64,000 nucleotides of DNA from an uncultured Roseateles sp. (GCA_946886855.1 CAMPJJ010000018.1:1-64000), one strand, 5' to 3'; shown: positions 10,410 to 19,585, counted from the stretch's first letter. Notes: a model not told the origin generated them from the letters alone. A program made the numbers and translations.

Positions 10410-11488
10410 GCGGCTCTCCGCATCGACAACGGCGCGTCGAAAAGCTGGAGCGCTGCGGCGGGCAATCGCAGGCCGCGGACTTCCCCTTCACTGAGACCGG
10501 CGGCTTCGCCGCTGGGGATCTCGAGCATCAGCGCCCCGCCGACGCCCGCACCGGTGCCAGCGCCCAGCGCCTCGCAACGCAGCAGCACCTGCGTGACCGC
10601 GCCATGGAACTGCAGCGTCTCGATGCGGGCGCGCAGCATCGCGCCCTCCCCGTCGATCAGCCGGATCGCTTCCGGGCGGATGCCCACGCGCACGACGCTG
10701 CCGGTCTTGTAGAGCCGGGTGTCGCCGTCGAGCAGCGTGGTGCCGACGCGCACGCGTCCCTCGGCGACGACCTGCCCGTCCATCCAGTTCATCCGGCCGA
10801 CGAAGCCCGCCACCAGCGCGCTCGCCGGGCGGTCGTAGAGCTGCCGCGGCGCGCCCTGCTGCGCGATCTGGCCCTTGGCGAGCAGCACCACGCGGTCCGA
10901 CATCGCCAGCGCCTCGTCCTGGTCGTGCGTCACCATCAGCGTGGTGATGCCCAGGCGCTGCTGCAGCGCGCGGATCTCGGCGCGCAGTTCCTGCCGGACC
11001 TGCGCGTCGAGCGCCGACAGCGGCTCGTCGAGCAGCAGCAGCTTCGGCCTGGGCGCCAGCGCGCGGGCGAGCGCGACGCGCTGCTGCTGGCCGCCGGACA
11101 GCTGCGCGGGAAACTTGCCGGCCTGCTCCAGCAGGCCCACCAGCGCGAGCATCTCGTCCGCACGCGCGGCGGCTTCGCGCCGGGGCAGCTCGTGAAGCCC
11201 GTAGCGGACGTTCTCGCGCGCCGTCATGTTGGGGAACAGCGCATAGGACTGGAACACCACGCCGAAGCGCCGCTGCGACGCCGGCCAGGCGGTGATGTCC
11301 AGGCCGTGCATCAGCACCTGGCCGAGCTCGGGCGTCTCGATGCCGCAGACGATGCGCAGCAGCGTCGTCTTGCCGCAGCCCGAGGGGCCCAGCAGCGACA
11401 CGAACTCGCCGGCCTCCAGGTCGAGATCGATGCCCTGCAGCACCGTCTGCAGGCCGAAACGCTTGGTGATCTGACGCAGATGCAGCAT
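10406..11488 (-). CDS. ABC transporter ATP-binding protein, 2-aminoethylphosphonate type
   Basis: A 360-residue ATPase with Walker A GPSGCGKTT (residues 34-42), signature LSGGQQQRVALARAL, Walker B LLLLDEPLSALD and the H-loop VTHDQDEAL. A C-terminal TOBE-like regulatory domain follows (VRVGIRPEAIRL). It resembles the PhnT/PotA/FbpC group. ATG at 11488 is preferred; a TTG at 11512 would add eight residues. Neither has a convincing ribosome site. It powers the permease encoded just downstream and overlaps its start by four bases. Confidence 0.8.
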   Translation of the reverse strand: MLHLRQITKRFGLQTVLQGIDLDLEAGEFVSLLGPSGCGKTTLLRIVCGIETPELGQVLMHGLDITAWPASQRRFGVVFQSYALFPNMTARENVRYGLHELPRREAAARADEMLALVGLLEQAGKFPAQLSGGQQQRVALARALAPRPKLLLLDEPLSALDAQVRQELRAEIRALQQRLGITTLMVTHDQDEALAMSDRVVLLAKGQIAQQGAPRQLYDRPASALVAGFVGRMNWMDGQVVAEGRVRVGTTLLDGDTRLYKTGSVVRVGIRPEAIRLIDGEGAMLRARIETLQFHGAVTQVLLRCEALGAGTGAGVGGALMLEIPSGEAAGLSEGEVRGLRLPAAALQLFDAPLSMRRAA

Positions 11489-11513
11489 GGGGACGTCGGG
11501 GCTCGGGCTCAAG

Positions 11514-11568
11514 GGCGAATCACTGGCGAATCACTGGCGGGTCGCTGGCGGATCACGGGCCGATCACT
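11514..11568. repeat. Five 11-bp tandem repeats between binding protein and ATPase genes
   Basis: Units GGCGAATCACT, GGCGAATCACT, GGCGGGTCGCT, GGCGGATCACG and GGCCGATCACT follow each other without a gap. The stop codon of the binding-protein gene lies in the last unit. The array fills most of the 75-bp spacer to the ATPase start. Confidence 0.8.
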
Positions 11569-12676
11569 TCTTCTCGGCCTTGGCCTCGTAGCGGCGCGAC
11601 CACTCGGCGAGGATGCGGTCGCGGTTCGCGGCGGCCCAGTTGAAGTCGTTCTTCGCGAGCAGCTTGTCGAGGTCGGACGGCACGAACTCCAGCTGCTCCT
11701 GCACCGACGGCAGCGCCAGCACGGCGAAGTTCTTGGCGTACAGCTCGTTGGCCTTGCGGGTCACCGACCAGTCGGCCAGCGCCTTGGCGGCCTCCATCCT
11801 TTTCGTCGTCTTCATGACGGCGGTGGCCTCGACGTCCCAGCCCAGGCCTTCCTTGGGGAACACGATGTCGATCGGCGCGCCTTCCTTCCTGGTCTTGTTG
11901 GCGCGGTACTCGAAGGACAGGCCGACCGGGAACTCGCCGGCGCCGGCCTGGCGGCAGGGCTTGGAGCCGCTGTGCGTGTAGACGCCCATGTTCTGGTGCA
12001 GCGCGTCCATGAAGGCCCAGCCCTTGGCCTCGCCCATCATCTGCAGCCAGGCGGAGACCATCAGGTAGCCGGTGCCGCTGGAGGCCGGGTGCGGCATCGT
12101 CAGCAGGCCCTTGTAGACGGGCTGGGTCAGGTCGGCCCAGGAGGTGGGCTTGGGCAGGTTGCGCTTCGCCGCTTCGACGGTGTTGAAGCAGACCGCCGAG
12201 GACCACAGGTCCATGCCGACCCAGGTCGGCTGCGGCCGCGGGTCGCGCATCGTGGCGCGGACCTGCTCCAGGCCCTTGGGCGCGTAGGGCGCGAGCATCC
12301 CTTCCTTGTCCAGCAGCATCAGCGAGGTCGCGGCCAGCCCCCAGACCACGTCGGCCTGCGGGTTGGCCTTCTCGGCCAGCAGCCGGGCGGTGACGATGCC
12401 GGTGGATTCGCGGACGAACTTCAGCTCGATGGCGGGATGGTCCTGCTCGAAGGCGGTCTTGTAGGCCTTGATCTGGTCGGCCTCGAGGGCGCTGTAGACC
12501 AGCAGTTCGGTCTTGCCCTGGGCGCCTTGGGCGCCCTGCGCGCCCTGGGCGTGGGCCTCGGGGCTGGTCAGCGCGGCGATCGCCGCCAGGGCCAGCGCCG
12601 CGGCGGCGTGGAGGACGGTCGAGAGGGTGGTGGACCGCGAGGTCGGCAGGGACGTCGACAGGGGAGAGATCGGCAT
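11564..12676 (-). CDS. Periplasmic binding protein of the phosphonate-type ABC transporter
   Basis: A 370-residue extracellular solute-binding protein of the Fe(III)/aminoethylphosphonate subgroup (PhnS2-like). A Sec signal peptide runs from the N-terminus to a likely cut at AHA-QG (about residue 43), followed by a short GAQ-repeat spacer. The mature start KTELLVYSALEADQIKAYKT is typical of the family. ATG at 12676 has GGAG five to six bases upstream. First gene of the four-gene minus-strand operon. Substrate could be 2-aminoethylphosphonate or a relative, or iron; the adjacent oxidase and LysR regulator favour a phosphonate. Confidence 0.78.
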   Translation of the reverse strand: MPISPLSTSLPTSRSTTLSTVLHAAAALALAAIAALTSPEAHAQGAQGAQGAQGKTELLVYSALEADQIKAYKTAFEQDHPAIELKFVRESTGIVTARLLAEKANPQADVVWGLAATSLMLLDKEGMLAPYAPKGLEQVRATMRDPRPQPTWVGMDLWSSAVCFNTVEAAKRNLPKPTSWADLTQPVYKGLLTMPHPASSGTGYLMVSAWLQMMGEAKGWAFMDALHQNMGVYTHSGSKPCRQAGAGEFPVGLSFEYRANKTRKEGAPIDIVFPKEGLGWDVEATAVMKTTKRMEAAKALADWSVTRKANELYAKNFAVLALPSVQEQLEFVPSDLDKLLAKNDFNWAAANRDRILAEWSRRYEAKAEKK

Positions 12677-12728
12677 GGGCGCTCCATCGGGGAATCGATG
12701 GGGGACACTGTAGGAATGGCATATGTCA

Positions 12729-12740
12729 TTGACGCGTCAA
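12729..12740. promoter_or_regulatory. 12-bp perfect palindrome TTGACGCGTCAA, candidate LysR operator
   Basis: A perfect palindrome in the 158-bp divergent region between the binding-protein gene and the LysR gene, 53 bp upstream of the transporter start. It contains the T-N10/11-A dyad expected for LysR-type binding. Its role is inferred from location. Confidence 0.5.
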
Positions 12741-12834
12741 ACGCCCCAAGTTCGCGGAAACCGGTATTGGCCGTTTTTGGAGACCCGGGGGCTTCGGAAG
12801 ACTTGGGGGCTTCGGGAGGTTCAGGAGGCCTGCC

Positions 12835-13698
12835 GTGCTCGTGAACCAGCTGAAGGCCTTCTTCGCCGTGGCGCGGCTGGGCTCGATCACCGGCGCGGCG
12901 AAGCAGCTCGGGCTGTCCCAGCCGACGGTGACGACGCAGATCCGTGCGTTGGAGGAGCAGTACGGGGTGGAGTTGTTCCACCGCGGCGGCGGCCGGCTGA
13001 GCCTGAGCGACGCGGGCCGGCGGCTGATGCCGCAGGTCGACGCGCTGCTGCAGCAGGAGCTGGACATCGAGTTCGCGCTGCGCGATTCGGCCGAGCTGCG
13101 CGGCGGCACGCTGCGGCTGGGCGCGACGGCGCCGTACTACACCTTGACGCTGGCGCAGCGCTTCCGGACGCGGCATCCGCGGGTGGCGCTGAGCATCTCG
13201 GCCGGCAATTCACGGCAGATGGTGGACGCGCTGCTGGCCTACGAGGTGGACCTGGCGACCTCCAGCCACCGGGAGGACGACGCGCGGCTGCACCGCGTCG
13301 AGCTGGGCGCCGACCCGCTGGTGCTGCTGCTGCCGCGCGGTCATGCGCTGGCGCGGCGCGCGGCGGTGCCGCTGGCGGCGCTGGCGCAGGAGACGCTGCT
13401 GGTGCGGGAGCGCGGCTCGATGACGCGCACGCTGAGCGAGCAGGCGCTGGACGCCGCGGGCGTGCGCCCGGCAGCGCAGATGGAGATCGCCAGCCGGGAG
13501 GCGCTGCGCGAGGCGGTGGTGCGCGGGCTGGGGGTCAGCATCTTCGCCGCGCATGAGACCGGGAAACACCCGGACCTGATCGCCCTGCCCTTCGCGCAGG
13601 AGATGCCGCTGGTGCGCGAGTACCTCTACTGCCTGCGGGAGCGGCAGGGGGCGACGCTGGTGGCGGCGATGCTGGGGTGCGTGGCGACGGAAGACTGA
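12835..13698 (+). CDS. LysR-family regulator of the phosphonate operon
   Basis: A 287-residue LysR-type regulator: winged HTH at residues 3-62 (GSITGAAKQLGLSQPTVTTQ recognition region) and a substrate-binding domain from about residue 90. GTG at 12835 is preferred because AGGAGG sits six bases upstream; a second in-frame GTG at 12841 is too far from a better site. It is divergent from the transporter operon and resembles the LysR regulators associated with aminoethylphosphonate catabolism, so activation of that operon by its substrate is the likely job. The ligand is an inference. Confidence 0.8.
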   Translation: MLVNQLKAFFAVARLGSITGAAKQLGLSQPTVTTQIRALEEQYGVELFHRGGGRLSLSDAGRRLMPQVDALLQQELDIEFALRDSAELRGGTLRLGATAPYYTLTLAQRFRTRHPRVALSISAGNSRQMVDALLAYEVDLATSSHREDDARLHRVELGADPLVLLLPRGHALARRAAVPLAALAQETLLVRERGSMTRTLSEQALDAAGVRPAAQMEIASREALREAVVRGLGVSIFAAHETGKHPDLIALPFAQEMPLVREYLYCLRERQGATLVAAMLGCVATED

Positions 13699-13744
13699 AG
13701 TCGGATCGCGTCGTCGGCCGCTCGCGGTGAAGCGGCGCGGCGGC

Positions 13745-15811
13745 TCATTGCGCGCCCTGTTGCGCGCCCTGCCCGTCCTTCAGGTGCTTGGCGAGGAAGA
13801 CCTCGACGCGCCTGGCGAAGTCGACACTGTTGTCCAGGTTGCCGAAGCCGTGGGCTTCGCCGCGGTACGTGATCCATTCGGGCGGACGGCCGACCTTCAC
13901 GAGCGCGTCGCGCATGCGTTCGCCGTGCTCGATCGGGACGCGGACATCGCGTTCGCCGTAGGCCAGCAGCAGCGGCGCCCGGATGCGGTCGGCCAGCAGC
14001 ACCGGGGAATTGGCCTTGAGCATGTCGGCATCCTTGACCGCGTCGCCGACCATGGCGGGCGCCATGTAGCTGCGGTAGGCGCTGCCGAGGTCGTCGTCCA
14101 CCCAGCTGTCGCCCTTGACGAACAGCATCAGGTCGGTCACGCCGAGCCAGGCCACGCCGCAGCGATACAGCGCGCCGTCCTTGGCCAGCCCCATCAGCGC
14201 CGCATAACCGCCGTAGCTGGCGCCCGCGATGCAGGCGCGGTCCGAGGCGAGCTTCTGCTGGCGCGCCCAGACCAGCGAGTCGGCGATGTCGTCCTGCATG
14301 GCCTGACCCCACTGACGGAACCCGTCGCGGTAGTGCTTGTCGCCGTAGCCTTCGCTGCCGCGGAATTCCGGCTCGATGACGAGGTACCCGCGCGAGGCGA
14401 GGAACTGCGACCAGCCGTTCCATTCCCAGACGCGGCCGCGCACGAACGGACCGCCGTGCACCAGCACCACGGCCGGCGCCGGCTTGCCCGGCGCGACGCC
14501 GCGCGGCAGCGTGAGCCACACCGGCAGGTCGGCGCCGTCACGGGCCTTGATGCGGTGCAGCTCCTGGCTGGCCATCGCGCGCGGATCGACGTCGGGGCGC
14601 TGACGGCCGACCGGCTGCCAGCGGTCGGCTTCGGCGGCGGCGGCCCGGTACACCCAGTACTCGCCGGGCTCCCGGTCGGAGAAATTGCGCACCACGGCGA
14701 CCATGTCCGGCTTGCCGCATCGCGCGCACTGGACGACGTTGACGCCGTCGGTGAAGCGGGCGTCGACCAATTTCTGGAACTCGCGCATGGCAGGGTCGAA
14801 CCACGCCGTCGCCTGCGCGTCCGTCTGGTAGCGCAGGCCGACGGTGCGCCCCGCGTCCCGGATCACGGCGCTCTGTGCATCGAAACCCGGCGTGCTGAGC
14901 AGTGCCCGGGGTTCCGGCTTGCGGGTCTGGAAATCGAAACGGGTGAGCACCTCGTAGCGCTGCGCGCCTTCGAGCCGCTTCACGAACAGTCGACCCGTGT
15001 CGTCGACGGCGACGGGGACGAAGGGCAGACCCAGCAGGTCGCCGCGTGTGAGTTCGGACCAGCTCGTCTCACCCGGTCCGCGCCAATGGACGACCTGCAC
15101 GTTCTCCTGTTCCGTGATCACGAGGCGGGGCTCGCCGTGGCTGTCGAAGAGGAAACTCACCGCGCCGCGAGGTTCGTCGAAGGTCGCCGGCAGTGCACGG
15201 CCCGTGTCGACGTTCAGCCAGAGCGGGGTGTAGGCGCTGCGGTTGTTGGAGCGGTTGATGCCGAACTTGCCGACGAGCACCCGGTTGCCCGGCTCGCCCT
15301 CATGGGGGAAAGGCACGGTGAGGAGCCGATGGTTCCAGGTCAGCGCGCCGCCGAAGGCCTTGCGCTCGCCTTCGGTCTCCTGCTCGCGCTGGATCAGTTG
15401 CCGGATGCCGGAGCCGTCCGCGGCCACCGAGAACAGCCCGCTGGCCTGGTAGTGCGTCCCGGACGCGACGCGGCGGTCGGCGGCGGAGAAGACGATCTTG
15501 TCGTCGTTGACCCAGAAGAAGTCGCCGACGTCGTCGTTGCTGAACTGCACCACGCGGCGGGCCTCGATCTTGGCGCCCAGTTCGAACACGTAAAGGCCGA
15601 CCCGCAGGCCGGGGGCACCCGGCGCGGCGACGGCCAGGCGCCTGCCGTTCGGCGAGAGCTTGGCTTCATTGAGCTCGGCGTTCTTGAAGAACACGTCGGC
15701 CGGCACGGCAGCGGGTGCAGGCGCCGGTTGGGCGTTCGCGACGCCCTGCAGGCCGGACAGCGCCAGGGCGAGCGACAACGCGCAGCGGCGCGCGACGGAA
15801 ATCGGCTTCAT
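13745..15811 (-). CDS. Secreted S9-family prolyl oligopeptidase/acylaminoacyl peptidase
   Basis: A 688-residue serine peptidase. Signal peptide at residues 1-27 (MKPISVARRCALSLALALSG, cut near ANA-QP), a beta-propeller-type N-terminal region, then an alpha/beta-hydrolase domain with the nucleophile motif GASYGGYAALM (Ser about 532), Asp in ERDVRVP (about 619) and His in GEAHGF (about 654). ATG at 15811 has AGGGAG upstream and begins the signal peptide; an upstream in-frame start at 16003 would overlap the divergent gene. Probably periplasmic, cutting short peptides. No operon partner. Confidence 0.85.
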   Translation of the reverse strand: MKPISVARRCALSLALALSGLQGVANAQPAPAPAAVPADVFFKNAELNEAKLSPNGRRLAVAAPGAPGLRVGLYVFELGAKIEARRVVQFSNDDVGDFFWVNDDKIVFSAADRRVASGTHYQASGLFSVAADGSGIRQLIQREQETEGERKAFGGALTWNHRLLTVPFPHEGEPGNRVLVGKFGINRSNNRSAYTPLWLNVDTGRALPATFDEPRGAVSFLFDSHGEPRLVITEQENVQVVHWRGPGETSWSELTRGDLLGLPFVPVAVDDTGRLFVKRLEGAQRYEVLTRFDFQTRKPEPRALLSTPGFDAQSAVIRDAGRTVGLRYQTDAQATAWFDPAMREFQKLVDARFTDGVNVVQCARCGKPDMVAVVRNFSDREPGEYWVYRAAAAEADRWQPVGRQRPDVDPRAMASQELHRIKARDGADLPVWLTLPRGVAPGKPAPAVVLVHGGPFVRGRVWEWNGWSQFLASRGYLVIEPEFRGSEGYGDKHYRDGFRQWGQAMQDDIADSLVWARQQKLASDRACIAGASYGGYAALMGLAKDGALYRCGVAWLGVTDLMLFVKGDSWVDDDLGSAYRSYMAPAMVGDAVKDADMLKANSPVLLADRIRAPLLLAYGERDVRVPIEHGERMRDALVKVGRPPEWITYRGEAHGFGNLDNSVDFARRVEVFLAKHLKDGQGAQQGAQ

Positions 15812-15978
15812 CGGGAACTCCCTGTTCCGCCGCGCCGCGCAGGCGGCCGGGGATGGTCTTGTGATGGCGAGGGATGCTAGCGGCGTCAGGAGCGGCGACG
15901 TCTGGGGGATGTCCCGGAGCGGAAGGCCCAATGAAAATCCGAACGCAGATTTCTCCAGCCCTTTGAGCCCTCCCACCG

Positions 15979-16452
15979 ATGTCGATTCCACTGCGCCCCC
16001 CACTCAGCAACCTCGTGATCGGCGCGCTCAGCGCGGCGTTCTTCTTCTGGCTCGCCGCCGTGTCCTTCACGACCGGCAAGCACCCCGCGGCCACGCTCGG
16101 CACCACGGTGTGCTTCGTCGTGCTCGGGCTGATGGCGCTGCCCATGGTCGCGGACTACTTCTTCGCCCGGCACCGGCTGTCCGACGAAGCCATCGACTTC
16201 GGTCGCCGCTTCGGCGGGCGCGGCACGATGCGCTGGGCCGACGTGCGACTCGTGCGCTTCTCGCCGACGATGAAATGGTTTGTGCTCGACGACCAGGCGC
16301 GGACCCGAGCGCGGGTGTCGGCAAACCTGGCAGGGCTGCCGGAGTTCGCGAGACTCGCGCTCGCCCATGTGCCGCCCGAGGCGATCGACAGCAAGACCCA
16401 CAAGCTGCTCGTCGATGCCAGCCTCGGCCGTCGACCGCGCGTGTGGCTGTGA
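15979..16452 (+). CDS. Small membrane protein with PH-like cytoplasmic domain
   Basis: 157 residues. Two hydrophobic segments (about 12-32 and 40-62), then a domain with the pattern HRLSDEAIDFGRRFGGRGTMRW...WFVLDD, which resembles the bacterial PH (bPH2/YcxB-like) fold that follows a two-helix hairpin. Divergent from the peptidase gene. I do not recognise a specific family, and the PH-like reading is a judgement from layout. Confidence 0.65.
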   Translation: MSIPLRPPLSNLVIGALSAAFFFWLAAVSFTTGKHPAATLGTTVCFVVLGLMALPMVADYFFARHRLSDEAIDFGRRFGGRGTMRWADVRLVRFSPTMKWFVLDDQARTRARVSANLAGLPEFARLALAHVPPEAIDSKTHKLLVDASLGRRPRVWL

Positions 16453-16462
16453 GCGATGAGCG

Positions 16463-17356
16463 CTATGCGCTCTCGCTGGGCGAGGGCACATGACCCGTGC
16501 GCGCCATCGCGAAGTAGCGGCGGATCTCCGGTTCGGTCATGTCCTCGTAGAACTTGATCGAGTGCACGACCTTCATGCCCGCCTCGAGCAGGCGGGCGGG
16601 CGTGTCGGGCAGGCCGCGCCACTTCACTCCCATCGGACCCGCGGGCGCACCGAACTCGCCCATCGTGAACCCGCGCGCAGCGGTGATGAGGCTGAACAGG
16701 TGGTCCTCGCTGATGCCGCTGTCGTGGAACACGTCCAGATGCAGATCACCAGCCGCGCGCATCTTCTTCAGCAGCGTTGGCCGCAGGTACACCGCCGCGC
16801 CCAGCACGTGTTCGCCGAGGACCCAGCCCTGGGCCCTGGCCGCACGCGTCCAGCGATGCATCCGTATCCAGCGCGGCACGCGCCGCAGACCGTGCCAGCG
16901 CATGCTGTCGCGGAGCACGTCCTCGATCGGACCGTAGTCCCGCGCGGTGCCGTCGTAGCCGATCTTGAGCAGGCCCAGCATGCCCAGTCGCGCATCCTGG
17001 GAAAACCGGGCGATCGCCTCTTCCTCGGGCGCCCGACCGGTGATCAGGGCGTCGGTGTCGATGCGCAGCAGCACATCGAAGTCGTAGTTCGCCAGTGCAT
17101 GCCGATAGGCGCGGGCCAGGTTGACCGTGAGGCCGCCCCGGATGCCGGGAAAGCCAGCGGAGGGCAGGCGCACGACCCGGGCATCGCGGGTCTCCAGAAA
17201 CTCCCGCGTCGCCTCGGATCGGCTGTCGTCCACCGCCAGGATGACCTGTTCGGGCGTGCAATAGGTCAGCAGGCTGTCGATGGTGTCGGCCCCATTGTCA
17301 TCGGGCCCCACGGGCATGACGACCAGCTGCCGGCAATGGCGGCGCGACGTGTTCAT
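16463..17356 (-). CDS. GT-A-fold glycosyltransferase-like protein
   Basis: 297 residues. The N-terminus (QLVVMPVGPDDNGADT...ILAVDDSRSEATREF) is the nucleotide-sugar strand-loop of GT2-like enzymes, and DVLLRIDTDALITG supplies a DxD motif. The C-terminal half (GAAVYLRPTLLKKM, DVFHDSGISEDHLFSL) resembles the acceptor-side region with a conserved ED. ATG at 17356 has GGAGAG upstream, so the longer frame to 17401 was rejected. It stands alone, so the acceptor is unknown. Confidence 0.68.
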   Translation of the reverse strand: MNTSRRHCRQLVVMPVGPDDNGADTIDSLLTYCTPEQVILAVDDSRSEATREFLETRDARVVRLPSAGFPGIRGGLTVNLARAYRHALANYDFDVLLRIDTDALITGRAPEEEAIARFSQDARLGMLGLLKIGYDGTARDYGPIEDVLRDSMRWHGLRRVPRWIRMHRWTRAARAQGWVLGEHVLGAAVYLRPTLLKKMRAAGDLHLDVFHDSGISEDHLFSLITAARGFTMGEFGAPAGPMGVKWRGLPDTPARLLEAGMKVVHSIKFYEDMTEPEIRRYFAMARTGHVPSPSESA

Positions 17357-17438
17357 GGGCTCTCCCTGCCGGGCGGTATCGCCCAAGCGGCGATCCTGCA
17401 TGAACAGGCCGGGATGCGCAGCCCCGGATTTGAGTGGA

Positions 17439-18413
17439 TCAATCCGCGGTGATCCCCCGCTCCTTCACCAGCTTCGCCCACTGGGGCAGTTCCTTCTCCA
17501 GCCGCGCACGCGCCTGCGCGGCTGTCGACGGCGTGGACTCGAAGCCTTCCTTCGCCATCCGGTCCTTGAGCGCCTGCGCGCCGAGCACCGCTTGAAGCGT
17601 CGCGTTCAGCTTGTCGATGACGGGTCGCGGCGTCGCGGCCGGTGCGAAGACCATGAACCAGGTCTCGAACGAATAGCCAGGAACACCGGCCTCGGCGATG
17701 GTCGGCACGTCGGGCATCAGCGGCGAGCGCTTCGGGCCGGTCACGCCCAGCGCGCGCAGCTTGCCCGATTGCACATGCCCCTGCGCCGCGGACAGCACCG
17801 GGAAGGACATCTCCACCTGGCCGCCGATCGTGTCGCTCAAGGCGGGGCCGCCGCCGCGGTAGGGGATGTGGACGATGCTCACGCCCGCGACCGCCTTGAA
17901 CAGTTCCGCCGACATGTGGAAGGTGCTGCCCGTGCCCGCCGACGCGTAGGAGAGCTTGCCCGGCTGGCTCTTCGCGAGCGCGACCAGTGCCTTGACCGTC
18001 TTCGCCGGCACCTGCTCGTTGACGACGAGCACGTGCTGCGAGCTCGCCACCATGCCGATCGGCGCCAGGTCCTTGAGCGTGTCGTAGGGCATCTTCGGCG
18101 TGAGCGCCGGATTGATCGCGAGCGAGACCGTCTGCAGGCCGATGGTGTAGCCGTCGCCGACGGACTTCGCGACCTCGGCCACGCCGACATTGCCGCCCGC
18201 GCCCGCCTTGTTCTCGACCACCAGCGGCTTGCCGAGCGCCTTGCCCCATTCGTCCGAGATCAGCCGCGCGACGATGTCGGCGCTGCCGCCGGGCGCGTAG
18301 GGCACGATCAGGCGCACCGGCCGGTCCGGATAGCTCTGCGCCAGCGCGACGGCCGGCAGCATCGTCGCGGCCAGCGCCATCGAGCCCGCCGCGATCAGGG
18401 ATCTGCGAATCAT
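17439..18413 (-). CDS. Bug/TctC-family tripartite tricarboxylate transporter binding protein
   Basis: 324 residues with a signal peptide (MIRRSLIAAGSMALAATMLP, cut near ALA-QS) and the family hallmark YPDRPVRLIVPYAPGGSADIVAR. The mid-region VVENKAGAGGNVGVAEVAK is also typical. ATG at 18413 follows AGGAGA. No TctA/TctB permease is nearby, as is usual for the many orphan Bug proteins of Burkholderiales. The ligand, usually a carboxylate or related small acid, cannot be read from sequence. The neighbouring GlxA-type regulator may control it. Confidence 0.88.
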   Translation of the reverse strand: MIRRSLIAAGSMALAATMLPAVALAQSYPDRPVRLIVPYAPGGSADIVARLISDEWGKALGKPLVVENKAGAGGNVGVAEVAKSVGDGYTIGLQTVSLAINPALTPKMPYDTLKDLAPIGMVASSQHVLVVNEQVPAKTVKALVALAKSQPGKLSYASAGTGSTFHMSAELFKAVAGVSIVHIPYRGGGPALSDTIGGQVEMSFPVLSAAQGHVQSGKLRALGVTGPKRSPLMPDVPTIAEAGVPGYSFETWFMVFAPAATPRPVIDKLNATLQAVLGAQALKDRMAKEGFESTPSTAAQARARLEKELPQWAKLVKERGITAD

Positions 18414-18568
18414 CTTGTCTCCTGTGAAGCCCCGGTCGTGCGCCGGGGTCGCTCGATGCTAGGCCCGCGTCCGCCTTCCGGAATGTCGAGCCGGATCATT
18501 CTTTCGTTCCTGGAGGTTATGAAAGCATCGCCCGAGCTAACGCCCTGGCATCGCCGGCGGCCGCGGCG

Positions 18569-19585
18569 TCAACGCGTGCCGAAGCTCTTCCGGTAGGCGC
18601 TGGGGCTGACGCCGGCGATGCGTTGGAATTGGGTGCGGAAATTCGCCGCCGATCCCAGGCCGACGGCCTCCACGATCTGCTCGATGCTCGAGGAGCCCGT
18701 CTCGAGCAGTTCCTGCGCGCGGCGCACCCGCGCCTGGCTCAGCCATTGCACCGGCGAGAGGCCGAACTGCGCGCGGAATCGGCGATGCAGCGTGCGGGCG
18801 CTGACGCAACCCTGGCTCGCGAGTTCATCCATCGAGATCGGACGGTGCAGTTGTCGCAGCGCCCAGGCGATGACGGGCTGCAGGTCGCGGTCGGGCGGCA
18901 GGTCGGCGGGCTGGATGAACTGGGCCTGGCCGCCCTCGCGCTGCAACGGGACGACCGACAAGCGCGCCATCCTCGCGGCCACGGCCGTGCCGTAGTCGCC
19001 GCGCACCATGTGCAGGCAGAGATCGATCCCGGCGGCCGCGCCGGCCGACGTGAGGATCTGCCCGTTGTCAACGAAGAGCACCGCGGGATCGAGGTCGACC
19101 TCCGGATGGCGCTGCGCCATCAGCGCAGCGGCGGCCCAGTGCGTCGTCGCGCGCAGTCCGTCGAGCAGTCCCGCCTGTGCGAGCACGAACGCGCCCGTGC
19201 AGATCGACGCGATCCGGGCGCCGCGCGCGTGCGCCGCGAGCAGCGCGCGCTGGACGGCCGGGCTGATCGGCATCGTCGGCGACTCGATGCCGGGCACGAT
19301 GATCGTGTGCGCGGCCTTCAGCGTCGCGAGGCGGCGCTTCACGCCGATCATGAAGCCGCCGGCGTCGATCTCGTCCTGCTCGGCGCAGACCGTCACCGCG
19401 TAACCCTTGCGTCCGTCATCGAGCACGGTGCGGCCGAACACCTCGCCGGCGATCGTCAGGTCGAAGGGCACCACGCCGGGAAGCGCGAGCACGGCCACCT
19501 GGATCCCGCCCTCACCGCCCGACCGCTCCCGCGTTGCTGGAGAAGGCGTGCGGAACGACGAGCGAGGAGATCGCGAGACAGGCAT
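18569..19585 (-). CDS. GlxA-type AraC-family transcriptional regulator
   Basis: An N-terminal DJ-1/PfpI-like domain (VAVLALPGVVPFDLTIAGEV, then the nucleophile-elbow region ASICTGAFVLAQAGLLDG) is fused to a C-terminal AraC helix-turn-helix pair (about 245-335; LASQGCVSARTLHRRFRAQF and IVEAVGLGSAANFRTQFQR). 338 residues from ATG 19585. The first 29 residues look like translated intergenic sequence, so a GTG start at 19498 (309 residues) is a real alternative. It probably senses a small amine or amide metabolite; the target is unknown. Confidence 0.85.
   Translation of the reverse strand: MPVSRSPRSSFRTPSPATRERSGGEGGIQVAVLALPGVVPFDLTIAGEVFGRTVLDDGRKGYAVTVCAEQDEIDAGGFMIGVKRRLATLKAAHTIIVPGIESPTMPISPAVQRALLAAHARGARIASICTGAFVLAQAGLLDGLRATTHWAAAALMAQRHPEVDLDPAVLFVDNGQILTSAGAAAGIDLCLHMVRGDYGTAVAARMARLSVVPLQREGGQAQFIQPADLPPDRDLQPVIAWALRQLHRPISMDELASQGCVSARTLHRRFRAQFGLSPVQWLSQARVRRAQELLETGSSSIEQIVEAVGLGSAANFRTQFQRIAGVSPSAYRKSFGTR

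Noticed and set aside
19498..19585. Trusting the N-terminal 29 residues of the GlxA-type regulator
   Set aside because: They resemble translated GC-rich intergenic DNA (SPATRERSGGEGG); the GTG at 19498 may be the real start, so they were not read as a domain.
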